Source: GCA-2733415 sp964608925 (GTDB lineage Bacteria; Bacteroidota; Bacteroidia; Flavobacteriales; Flavobacteriaceae). Taken from it: DNA of 14,373 bases. The stretch lies in the NCBI GenBank assembly GCA_964608925.1, contig CAZSQD010000032.1, positions 1 through 14,373 of the forward strand, read 5' to 3'. The notes under the pieces are model-generated. The model was given only the letters and a program-made list of their open reading frames with translations. It had not been told where the DNA came from and made no database searches. How positions within the stretch are numbered: the stretch's first letter is position 1; every line of letters starts with the position of its first letter. The translations under genes and the position numbers were made by a program. This document shows positions 7,285 to 14,373 of this stretch, piece after piece.

Positions 7285-8346
7285 AATACTTTTTTTTATC
7301 GTTTCTCTTCTATTAATTTTACCAGTTGGTGTGGTTATAAAATGTGCTACTGAATAAATTTTCTTCGGAATTTCAAACTTTGACAATGCTACTAACTCAT
7401 TTATTTGATTTTGTAAATGTTGCTTTTCCTCATCAAACAAATTGTTTGATAACTCCAATATCAACACTAATTTTTGCCCTAATATCTCATCATCAATACC
7501 TGCTACAAAAAAACGATAAGAAAGCACTTTTGAAAGTTTTTCTTCAATTTGTTCTGGAAATAATTTAACGCCACCACTATTGATAACATAATCAAAACGT
7601 CCTAACCATTCAAAATGCGTATCGGAAATTAATTTAACCACATCATTAGTTACTATTTTATTACTTGCCACTTTTGGAGCAGCAATAACCAAACACCCTC
7701 TGTTATCTTGTGATAATGTTACATTTGGTAATGTTTGAAAATAATTTGACGTTTTATTTAATGGTTTTACCGCAATATGCGTAATGGTTTCCGTCATTCC
7801 ATAAGTTGCAAAACATTGTGTTTTTAAGGGTTGTAATTTGGTTAACAAGGAAGTTGAAATTGGTGCGCCTCCAATAATTAATTGTTTTACTTGCTGTAAC
7901 TTTTTTAATGAATTTTCAACTTGCAAGGGTACCATTGCACAAAAATCAAAAGTATTGTCTATTTCTTTTAATGGTGATGATGATGGTGCTACCAAATGTA
8001 AATCCCAACCTAAAACCATTGCTCTTACCAACATCATTTTTCCTGCAATATAATTGGCTGACAAGCACAGTAAGGCTTTGGTGTTTTCCTTTGTATTAAA
8101 AAACTCTCCCGTTGCCAATGCACTATTTGTCATGTGCTGTTTTTGTAGTCTGATTATTTTTGGTTTCCCTGTAGAGCCTGAAGTTTTTACAGAAATTATT
8201 TGACTTTCATCAAACCAATGCTTTAAAAATATTCCGATTTCTTGTAAATAAATTTCATCAGCAACACATACTATTTCAATATACTTTTTAAATGTATTTG
8301 GAGTGAATGATTGTCCGTTTATTTTAAAATTGGAGTGAAACTGCAT
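7282..8346 (-). CDS. menE: MenE-like o-succinylbenzoate-CoA ligase (AMP-dependent synthetase)
   Basis: 354 residues, an acyl-adenylate-forming enzyme. MenE activates o-succinylbenzoate to its CoA thioester in menaquinone biosynthesis, using ATP. The ANL-superfamily motifs are in order: P-loop TSGSTGKPK (55-63), IIGGAP (157-162), YGMTE (182-186), GRFDYVINSGGVK (249-261) and C-terminal TPTGKINRR with catalytic K343. The N-terminal region before the P-loop is only about 50 residues, so the protein is shorter than the roughly 450-residue E. coli MenE. From memory, such compact versions are normal in Bacteroidota. MenE is assigned from size, motifs and lineage; another small acyl-CoA ligase cannot be fully excluded because no other men gene is in view. 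It starts 6 nt after the stop of the upstream frameshifted gene, so the two are probably co-transcribed. Confidence 0.8.
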   Translation of the reverse strand: MQFHSNFKINGQSFTPNTFKKYIEIVCVADEIYLQEIGIFLKHWFDESQIISVKTSGSTGKPKIIRLQKQHMTNSALATGEFFNTKENTKALLCLSANYIAGKMMLVRAMVLGWDLHLVAPSSSPLKEIDNTFDFCAMVPLQVENSLKKLQQVKQLIIGGAPISTSLLTKLQPLKTQCFATYGMTETITHIAVKPLNKTSNYFQTLPNVTLSQDNRGCLVIAAPKVASNKIVTNDVVKLISDTHFEWLGRFDYVINSGGVKLFPEQIEEKLSKVLSYRFFVAGIDDEILGQKLVLILELSNNLFDEEKQHLQNQINELVALSKFEIPKKIYSVAHFITTPTGKINRRETIKKSI

Positions 8347-8352
8347 TTTAAT

Positions 8353-9247
8353 TTATTTCAATTTCATTACTTCATTTAATAAAGGTGGCAATCCTGTTTC
8401 TGTTATAACATCATTATTCCAATAGCTTAATACACAACTTAAATAATTTCCTCTAACTTTTTCTGCTATGTAATAAATTGTTAATGTTTTCCCTCCTGTC
8501 ATCCCTACTAAAACAGATGTAACACCTTTAAAATCATAAATTACTTTCTTTGCTGTAGTAACAACTCCTTCAAACTCTATATTTACTATTTCTTCTGAAA
8601 TAACTGTTCCCCCTTTTCTATGTTTTGTAATTTCTAACTGATTTTCAATAGCATTTTTTGCACTTTTAAATTCTTTATGTACAGACCCAGTTCATCTCTC
8701 CATAGTAAGGACATTGAATCTTATTTACTCCCATCCAATTGCATTCATTATTACTCAATGCTATTCTACGTCCTGCAAAATTAATACTATCTTTAATATA
8801 AACAGATGCCACCATAGTTTCTGGAATATCATTATTAATAATCATCGTTGCTATTTTTTTTTCAAAAATAGCATTTTCGGTATTAATTGAATTAATTTGT
8901 ATAACAGTAATTTGGTCAATTAGATTTTTTATAAAATATATGGAGCTATATGCAGTTACTTTTTCATTATATTCTTCTATCTTTTTAACTTGGAAATTAT
9001 CAAAATTCAACTGTTTATTTTTAATTTTTAGTTGCTTTTTTTTAACAGAATATTTTCGATATACTTTTTTTAATCCTTTTTCAGAAAAATCATAGTCGAA
9101 TGCTTTACTCGTTACTGAATAACCATCAACATTGTAATAGTATGTCCCTCCATCATCCATTATAACTTGCATTCTCTTTAACAACTCACTGTTTTGTGCA
9201 AAAATATTACTCATTACAAATAGTCCCAATAATAAAATTTTATTCAT
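8353..9247 (-). pseudogene. Secreted protein of unknown function, split by a one-base frameshift
   Basis: I do not recognise the family. The first frame begins at ATG 9247 with a signal peptide (MNKILLLGLFVMSNIFA-Q), has Lys-rich and beta-like segments, and reaches CPYYGEMNW before running into a stop at 8675-8677. The second frame takes over within 8675-8691. It continues SVHKEFKSAKNAIENQ and stays open for 110 codons to a stop at 8353-8355, with no ATG, GTG or TTG in its first 50 or so codons. Skipping one G of the GGG at 8686-8688 (minus strand) joins the two into about 297 residues. The C-terminal half (FEGVVTTAKKVIYDF ... LVGMTGGKTLTIYYIAE) looks like ordinary coding sequence. The gene lies 9 nt after the flavoprotein gene and 6 nt before menE, which fits one intact operon. 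Cause: true mutation, assembly error, or less likely programmed frameshifting. Confidence 0.75.
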
Positions 9248-9256
9248 AATATTACT

Positions 9257-10194
9257 CTATAAATTAATTACTCCTGCTTTTGCTAACTCAAAATCAGTTA
9301 TCATTTCATTAATAATTTCAGCAGCCGGTTTTACTTGGTGTATTAATCCTGCTACCTGACCAATTTCTAATTCACCTTCAATTAAATCACCTTCAAACAT
9401 TCCTTTTTTAGCACGTGCACGCCCTAATAATTGTTGTAATGCTTCTGGTGTGGGTGCGGTTTTATACAACTCTTGCAAATCGTTATAAAATTTATTTTTC
9501 AATAAACGTACGGGTGCTAATTCCTTTAAAGTCAATTGGGTATCACCTTCACTTGCTTTAACCACCTCATCTTTAAAATTATCATGTGCTGATGATTCGG
9601 TAGAAGCTACAAACCTACTTCCTACCTGTACACCATCAGCTCCTAAAACCATAGTGGCTAACATTGCTTTTCCAGTAGCAATACCTCCTGCTGCCAATAA
9701 CGGAATATTAATTTTTTGCTTTACCATTGGTATTAAGGTAAGTGTGGTGGTTTCATCTCTACCATTATGTCCACCTGCTTCAAACCCTTCTGCTACAACA
9801 GCATTTACACCTGCATCTTGTGCTTTTAAAGCAAATTTTACGCTACTCACTACATGCACAACAGTTATTCCTTTTTCTTGCAACCATTTGGTCCATGTTT
9901 TAGGGTTTCCTGCAGAAGTAAATACTATTTTTACGCCTTCATTTACAATAATTTGCATAATTTCTTCCACATTTGGGTACAACATAGGTACGTTTACCCC
10001 AAAAGGTTTTTGAGTTGCTTTTTTACATTTCTGAATGTGGTTACGCAATACATCAGGATACATTGACCCTGCTCCAATTAGCCCTAATCCACCAGCATTA
10101 GATACTGCTGATGCTAATTTATAACCCGAATTCCATATCATTCCACCTTGAATAATTGGATATTTTATTTGAAACAGTTCACAAATTTTATTTG
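9257..10194 (-). CDS. Nitronate monooxygenase / FabK-like FMN flavoprotein, start hidden in assembly gap
   Basis: A TIM-barrel flavoprotein of the 2-nitropropane dioxygenase family. Members oxidise toxic nitronates, and the related FabK is an enoyl-ACP reductase. The first ATG in view (10141) is internal: the frame continues upstream without a stop through NKICELFQIKYPIIQGG, the conserved N-terminus of the family, and runs into the N gap at 10195. The visible part is 311 residues, close to full length, so only the first few codons are missing. Counted from the internal Met, AEGFEAGGHNGRD holds the active-site histidine (H125), AAGGIATG (150-157) and GADGVQVGSRF (167-177) bind the FMN phosphate, and TESSAH follows. 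Sequence alone does not separate the nitronate and FabK activities. It heads a probable operon with the split secreted gene (9-nt gap) and menE; its promoter would lie in the gap. Confidence 0.88.
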
Positions 10195-10294
10195 NNNNNN
10201 NNNNNNNNNNNNNNNNNNNNNNNNNNNNNNNNNNNNNNNNNNNNNNNNNNNNNNNNNNNNNNNNNNNNNNNNNNNNNNNNNNNNNNNNNNNNNN
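10195..10294. other. Assembly gap (100 N)
   Basis: Exactly 100 undetermined bases, the usual placeholder for a scaffold gap of unknown length. It separates the truncated 3' end of the S8 protease gene from the 5' end of the flavoprotein gene. The true interval must hold the last codons of the protease, its stop, any terminator or promoter, and the flavoprotein start codon. Any frame read through the Ns is meaningless. Confidence 0.97.
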
Positions 10295-11901
10295 CCTAAA
10301 TTTGAAGTAATTTTAGCTAAATATACACCTGTAGATAATGTAGACAAGTCAAGTCTATTATCCGTAGCTTTAATTTCAACTTCCATTATTTTTTTACCCA
10401 AAATACTGTTTATTTCTAAAGTTACTTGATGTTCTCCTCTTAGAAAGTTTACATATAAACTGGATTGTACAGGATTTGGATATAAGCTAAAACTGGTTAT
10501 TTCTTGTCCTTGTACGCTCAATGCATTTTGCAATGCCAACTCTAAGTTTGGAATTCCATACCCTAAATTATTAGTAGGGTTATTAAATATAGATGCTGAT
10601 TCTTTTATAAATTGAACAATTTCGGCATTTGTAAAATTGGGTAATGCTTGCCATAAACAAGCAACTCCTCCAGCCATAATTGGTGAAGAAAATGAAGTTC
10701 CGTTTGATGTTACTACGTTTCCTGAAGTATTAATAATATAAGCCGCTGCTCCTTGTGTTACCACATCTGGCTTTAAACGGTTATCAGAAGTTGGACCTTT
10801 AGAACTAAAACTTGCATAGTTACCACTTGCATTTACAGCACCTACTGTTAATAATGTAGTAACATCTCCAGGAGCTGTTATTCTTCCTCCCCAAGAAGCA
10901 TCATTACCAGAATTTCCTGCGGAGTTTACTAGAATCATTCCTTTAGAAAATGCCATTGCTGCTCCACGAGAAATAAATGCATTTTGACCATCTAAATCCG
11001 TAGTATAGTCGTAATTATATGCTGTATTATCAAAACGATTATAACCTAATGACGTGTTGATTACGTCTACTCCTACTCTGTCTGCTTCTTCTGCAGCGGC
11101 TACCCAATAACTTTCTTCTACGGGTGTTTCTGGACTTGCATCTTCACTTCTATATAAATAAAAAGAAGCATCTGGTGCGGTGCCTATAAATTGCCCGTCT
11201 AAATAACCTGCAATATCTGATAATACAGCAGCTCCATGCCAATGTGCTCCATAAAAATTAGCATCGTCATTTACAAAATCATAACCGCCTAAAATTTGAT
11301 TATTATCACGTATGCGTTGAAAAGCTGGATTAGTATCTACATTAGGAAAACCTGCATCAATTACAGCTATATACATTCCTGCACCTGTATAATTTAACTC
11401 ATGTAATTTATGACCGTTAAACATTTGTATTTGATTTAATGCATCACCATAATTAAATGTAGTTTGTGCGGTTGTTTCTGCTTGAAACTTCGCGGTGTAA
11501 TTACCTGTACTTACTATTGAGGCTACACGTGAAGATGGATTTAAACTATCATCAGCAAATTCAATATGATCTACAAATGTTAAAGAAGTTAATGCGTTAA
11601 TGTCTGTAGTACTACCAATAACATGTGCTGCATTTAACCATTTTGATTTGGCTTTATAAGCAATACCTGTCGCGTTTTGTAGAGCTACAATATGTGAAGG
11701 ATCTACAGGTACATCGGTAAAATCAATAGTTATTCCTTGATTTGTACGCCTATCAATAGCGCGTTGGGTTAACATTAATGTTGGGTTGGCTAAATAATTA
11801 GCAACAGCTGCTTTACTATTAAAAAACACCCAAGCGTGCTCTTGTGAAAAACTAGAACTTGAGAATATAAATAGAACGAAAAAAAGTATTTTTTGCATCA
11901 T
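10295..11901 (-). CDS. Secreted S8 (subtilisin-like) serine protease with T9SS sorting domain, 3' end in gap
   Basis: 535 residues visible; the last few are lost in the gap. A signal peptide (MMQKILFFVLFIFSSSSFS-Q) is followed by an inhibitor-like propeptide region (about 20-135). The subtilase domain has aspartate D182 in AVIDAGF, histidine H222 in HWHGAAVLS, oxyanion asparagine N330 in NSAGNSG and serine S403 in SNGTSFSSP, so it should be active. From about 470 the sequence FSLYPNPVQSSLYV ... GVYLAKITS is a type A T9SS C-terminal sorting domain, which directs secretion or surface anchoring through the type IX system. An upstream in-frame TTG at 11907 is possible, but ATG 11901 (or 11898) gives a normal signal peptide. 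It lies 23 bp after mnmA with no promoter box seen between them, suggesting one transcript. The substrate is unknown; a nutritional or surface-protein-processing role is inferred from the family. Confidence 0.93.
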
Positions 11902-11924
11902 AATCAATGGGTTATTCTCGCAAT

Positions 11925-13118
11925 TTACGAAATAACTCCCGAACCTACCAACTCTTCTTCAATATAAAACGCTACAAATTGCCCCTCAGTAATAGCACTT
12001 TGTGCGGTTTTAAAAGTGACATATATACCACTTTCAAAACAATACACCATTGCTTCTTGTAAAGGTTGACGGTATCTAATACGAGCCATCACACTGAGTT
12101 GCTCTCCATTTTTTAAAGCTAAATCAGGGCGTACCCAATGTATTTCATCATTTGTAACTTTCAATACATTTCTAAACAACCCAGGGTGGTTACCACCTTG
12201 ACCTGTATAAATTACATTTTCATTTACATCAGTATCAATTACAAATAACGGTAACGGTGTACCGCCAACTGCCAACCCTTTACGCTGCCCCTTAGTAAAG
12301 TAATGCGCCCCTTGATGTTTACCTACAATTTTACCATCGGTAATTTGATATGTTTTTTTAGTTGACAAATACGCTAACTCTGCTTCTTTATTAGAAAACC
12401 TTGGTATCGATTCACTGTATTTTGAGTTCTCTTTTGCTATTTCAACAATTACTCCTTCTTTGGGTGCTAATTTTTGTTGTAAAAATTCTGGCAAGCGTAC
12501 TTTCCCTATGAAACAAAGCCCTTGAGAGTCTTTTTTATCAGCAGTAATTAAATCTTGTTCCGCTGCAATTTTACGTACTTCGGGTTTGGTGAGTTCTCCT
12601 ATCGGGAATAAGGTTTTTGATAATTGCTCTTGTGAGAGTTGACATAAAAAATACGATTGATCTTTATTACCATCTGCTCCTGCTTTGAGTTGAAAAATTT
12701 CTTTTCCAGCAACTTCAATGCTTCCTTTACGGCAATAATGACCTGTTGCTACAAAATCGGCCCCTAAACTCAGAGCAATTTTTAAAAATACATCAAATTT
12801 AATTTCTCGATTACACAATACATCTGGGTTTGGAGTACGTCCCATTTCGTATTCTTTGAACATATAATCTACAATACGTTCTTTATATTCGGTTGATAAA
12901 TCTACAGTTTGAAAAGGTATACCGAGTTTTTCTGCTACCAACATAGCGTCATTACTATCGTCCAACCACGGGCAATCATTAGAAATTGTAACAGAATCAT
13001 CATGCCAATTTTTCATGAATAGCCCAATTACCTCATATCCTTGCTCTTGCAATAAATAAGCAGTTACACTACTATCTACTCCTCCTGACAAACCAACTAT
13101 TACCCTTCCTTTACTCAT
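11925..13118 (-). CDS. mnmA: tRNA-specific 2-thiouridylase MnmA
   Basis: 397 residues. It installs the 2-thio group on wobble uridine 34 of tRNA Lys, Glu and Gln, taking persulfide sulfur from a relay and activating the base with ATP. The PP-loop GLSGGVDSS (9-17) binds ATP. C102 in NPDVLCNREIKF and C202 in DSQGLCFIG are the catalytic cysteine pair. TGHYCR (125-130) and DQSYFL (153-158) are further family signatures, and the C-terminal beta-barrel domain has the expected GQRKGL and RIRYRQPL blocks. It is slightly longer than the 368-residue E. coli protein, mostly through a C-terminal-half insertion near 225-255. The start at 13118 gives the standard N-terminus (MSKGRVIVGLSGG). A TAAATTTG box lies 27-34 nt upstream. 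The S8 protease gene follows at 23 bp. Confidence 0.97.
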   Translation of the reverse strand: MSKGRVIVGLSGGVDSSVTAYLLQEQGYEVIGLFMKNWHDDSVTISNDCPWLDDSNDAMLVAEKLGIPFQTVDLSTEYKERIVDYMFKEYEMGRTPNPDVLCNREIKFDVFLKIALSLGADFVATGHYCRKGSIEVAGKEIFQLKAGADGNKDQSYFLCQLSQEQLSKTLFPIGELTKPEVRKIAAEQDLITADKKDSQGLCFIGKVRLPEFLQQKLAPKEGVIVEIAKENSKYSESIPRFSNKEAELAYLSTKKTYQITDGKIVGKHQGAHYFTKGQRKGLAVGGTPLPLFVIDTDVNENVIYTGQGGNHPGLFRNVLKVTNDEIHWVRPDLALKNGEQLSVMARIRYRQPLQEAMVYCFESGIYVTFKTAQSAITEGQFVAFYIEEELVGSGVIS

Positions 13119-13144
13119 AATTTAATACACTGTAATTTTGGTTG

Positions 13145-13152
13145 CAAATTTA
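13145..13152 (-). promoter_or_regulatory. Bacteroidota -7 box (TAAATTTG) for mnmA
   Basis: The minus strand reads TAAATTTG, an exact TAnnTTTG match. The implied transcription start near 13138 gives a leader of about 20 nt before the ATG. I see no convincing -33 TTG. The box sits just downstream of the terminator at 13173-13207, as expected for a new transcript. Confidence 0.55.
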
Positions 13153-13172
13153 ATGCTTTTTATACAGAAAAA

Positions 13173-13207
13173 AAAGGTTAAAAAATCGGATTGATTTTTT
13201 AACCTTT
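13173..13207 (-). terminator. Intrinsic terminator after the MORN-repeat gene
   Basis: A perfect 15-bp stem (13173-13187 with 13193-13207) around a 5-nt loop. On the minus strand it is followed by a run of eight T (13168-13175, partly within the stem), so it ends the transcript of the gene at 13230-13922 and insulates mnmA. Confidence 0.88.
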
Positions 13208-13229
13208 CATTTTACAATTTTAAGAGCTA

Positions 13230-13922
13230 TTATTGCTTCGCAGGATTATTAGATTTGGTATAATCTTTAGTTTTGCTCAATTTTCCGTTTTTGTAGTATT
13301 TCCAAATTCCTTGTGGTTTTCCCATTTTATGTTTTCCTTCCAATATTTTTTTACCTGATTTATCATATTTTACAAATGCTCCATTTTTTTTGTTATTTAC
13401 AAAATTTTCTTGACTAACTATTTTCCCATTGGGAGCATACATAGTAAGCTTTCCTGACTTCTTACCTGCTTTATAAGTTTCTACTTTTAATAGTTTTCCA
13501 TCAGTATAAAATGATTTTATTTCACCATTTAATTTACCATCAATATAATTTTCTTCCGTAACTTTTACTTTGGTTTTACGGTCATAAGCAATCCATTTAC
13601 CAATACGTTTTTTACCATTCATTTGCCCCTCTTCCAACAATAGCCCATAAGTACTGTAATATTTTACTTGTGCTACATTACTATTTGTAGTGAACTCTTT
13701 TATACAAGAAGCATGCTTTCCTTTAGGCTTTTTATGAAAGAACTGAAATTGACCAATTTCCTTACCGTGATCAAATTGTCCTTTATAACGTATTTGTTTA
13801 CTACCCTCATAGGTTTTCATCCATTTACCATGACGTTTTTTATGTGCATCAAATTGGTTGATTTCTTGTGCCGATAATCCTGATACAAACAAGACTATTA
13901 ATAGGGTTAAAATATTTTTCAT
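13230..13922 (-). CDS. Secreted MORN/YwqK-like repeat protein
   Basis: 230 residues with a signal peptide (MKNILTLLIVLFVSGLSA-Q), so it is periplasmic or surface-exposed. The body is about five to six copies of a 20-25-residue beta-hairpin repeat with the pattern G-K-x-x-G-x-x-x-x-Y-x-x-x-G-K: GKKRIGKWIAYDRKTK, GKLNGEIKSFYTDGKLL, GKKSGKLTMYAPNGKIV, NKKNGAFVKYDKSGKKIL, GKPQGIWKYYKNGKLS. This is the MORN_2 type often annotated as the YwqK family antitoxin. There is no adjacent toxin gene and the protein is secreted, so a toxin-antitoxin role is not supported. The sequence is strongly basic (Lys-rich). Its function is unknown; such proteins are numerous in flavobacteria. It is a single-gene unit ending at the terminator at 13173-13207. 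Confidence 0.85.
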   Translation of the reverse strand: MKNILTLLIVLFVSGLSAQEINQFDAHKKRHGKWMKTYEGSKQIRYKGQFDHGKEIGQFQFFHKKPKGKHASCIKEFTTNSNVAQVKYYSTYGLLLEEGQMNGKKRIGKWIAYDRKTKVKVTEENYIDGKLNGEIKSFYTDGKLLKVETYKAGKKSGKLTMYAPNGKIVSQENFVNNKKNGAFVKYDKSGKKILEGKHKMGKPQGIWKYYKNGKLSKTKDYTKSNNPAKQ

Positions 13923-14103
13923 GAATTTATTTTTTTAGATAACGCAATATACTTTATTTAATTGTGGGGCAATAACCCATCCTGATAATTATTGGGGGGA
14001 TTTATTTCTTTTAAGAATATCCCCTTACAAAGTTTATTATATCAAATAATTTGCCAAGGTTTGGTTTGACAATGTAAAAGTAAAACATCATCCAATTCAA
14101 TTT

Positions 14104-14196
14104 TGTCATTTCGAACACTTTTTGTGAGAAATCACATTACAGTAAGTGCATTTGAGTAAGCTATTTGTGTGATTCCACCATAGGGTTGGAATGACA
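14104..14196. repeat. Dispersed intergenic repeat, imperfect inverted-repeat element
   Basis: A 93-bp element with nearly matching ends: TGTCATTTCGAAC on the left, and TGTCATTCCAAC when the right end is read on the other strand. A second nested pair follows (GTGAGAAATCACA against GTGGAATCACACA). The centre carries ACAGTAAG and GAGTAAG. It can fold into a long interrupted hairpin and resembles the TGTCATTyCGA...GGAATGACA intergenic repeats common in Bacteroidota genomes (from memory). A partial relative lies at 7102-7162. It encodes no protein, so if mobile it would be a MITE or REP-like element. Confidence 0.6.
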
Positions 14197-14218
14197 AGGC
14201 ACATATTATGTAAAAAAA

Positions 14219-14248
14219 AAAATCCGTTAGCTTTCGCTAACGGATTTT
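14219..14248 (-). terminator. Intrinsic terminator after the rightmost gene
   Basis: A perfect 13-bp stem (14219-14231 with 14236-14248) closes a TTTC loop. On the minus strand it ends in a run of 11 T (14212-14222, partly in the stem). It lies 23 bp past the stop codon of the minus-strand gene entering from the right edge. Confidence 0.92.
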
Positions 14249-14271
14249 AAAATATTATAAAATGATACTTT

Positions 14272-14373
14272 TTATTTTGTCAAGTACATTTTTCTACGAG
14301 AATATAAATCGTAAAACTGATCATCTTTTAAATCGTCAATAAACAAGATACTTTCTCCTGTACTTTTCATTTC
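14272..14373 (-). CDS. carB: C-terminal 33 codons, probably carbamoyl-phosphate synthase large subunit
   Basis: Only the last 33 residues and the stop are in the window. They begin EMKSTGESILFIDDLKDDQF and end YLTK. EMKSTGE matches the (G)PEM(K/R)STGE signature that follows the second ATP-grasp domain of CarB, which makes carbamoyl phosphate for arginine and pyrimidine synthesis. In E. coli CarB about 140 more residues follow, forming the allosteric MGS-like domain. Here the protein ends about 26 residues later. I recall that flavobacterial CarB proteins are about 950 residues and lack that domain, which fits. The call rests on one short motif and is moderate. A strong terminator follows 23 bp past the stop. 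Confidence 0.6.
   Translation of the reverse strand, partial: EMKSTGESILFIDDLKDDQFYDLYSRRKMYLTK

Larger units (their letters stand above)
13923..14271. other. 349-bp intergenic region with a repeat and a terminator
   Basis: No coding sequence is supported here. From left to right it holds the upstream region of the MORN gene (no exact TAnnTTTG box seen), an imperfect AT-centred palindrome CCTGATAATTATTGG at 13981-13995 next to a G-run, the dispersed repeat at 14104-14196, and the terminator of the rightmost gene at 14219-14248. Confidence 0.6.

Noticed and set aside
9654..10013. 119-codon plus-strand frame opposite the flavoprotein gene
   Set aside because: Shadow of the conserved flavoprotein frame, with a Cys/Thr/Ala-rich composition that mirrors it and no family pattern.
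10165..10294. Protease frame continuing through the Ns to a stop at 10165
   Set aside because: The bases at 10165-10194 code for the flavoprotein N-terminus in another frame. The read-through is an artefact of the gap.
10148..10429. Plus-strand frame spanning the N gap
   Set aside because: About a third of it is undetermined bases, and both flanks belong to recognised minus-strand genes.

Overview
The window is AT-rich (roughly one third G+C by eye) chromosomal DNA from a member of the Bacteroidota, most likely the family Flavobacteriaceae. The evidence is a subtilase ending in a type IX secretion (T9SS) sorting domain, a flavobacterial-type LptD, matches to the Bacteroidota -7 promoter consensus TAnnTTTG, and no recognisable Shine-Dalgarno sequences. 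The genus cannot be named. The region reads as core genome: no tRNA, rRNA, CRISPR array, insertion sequence, prophage or obvious island was seen.

Layout, left to right. A terminator hairpin closes an unseen gene at the left edge. It faces a 203-residue single-domain DEAD-box-like protein whose DEAD motif has decayed (102-713, minus). Next is a large zinc-knuckle plus short-chain-dehydrogenase protein (854-2416, minus). Then comes a cell-envelope group: a secreted amidase_3 with a SPOR-like tail (2576-3667, minus), divergent from a putative LptD (about 3822-6539, plus), which is followed by RidA (6691-7077, plus). A minus-strand operon then runs nitronate monooxygenase/FabK-like flavoprotein (start in an assembly gap), a secreted protein of unknown function broken by a one-base frameshift, and MenE for menaquinone synthesis. 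Upstream of the 100-N gap are an S8 protease with a T9SS tail and mnmA, probably one transcript. Next are a secreted MORN/YwqK-repeat protein, an intergenic stretch with a dispersed repeat, and the last 33 codons of a gene that is probably carB.

The genes are mostly housekeeping: outer-membrane and peptidoglycan biogenesis (amidase, LptD), respiratory quinone synthesis (MenE), tRNA wobble thiolation (MnmA), metabolite damage control (RidA) and secretion (S8 protease). No undescribed multi-gene system such as a defence island was found. The points most worth a second look are the two proteins that keep a fold but have lost a canonical catalytic residue or motif (the helicase-like protein and the SDR), the frameshifted secreted gene, start-site corrections supported by promoter boxes, and two families of short intergenic repeats. 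The assembly gap hides the protease C-terminus and the flavoprotein start, so those ends are incomplete because of the assembly, not because of biology.
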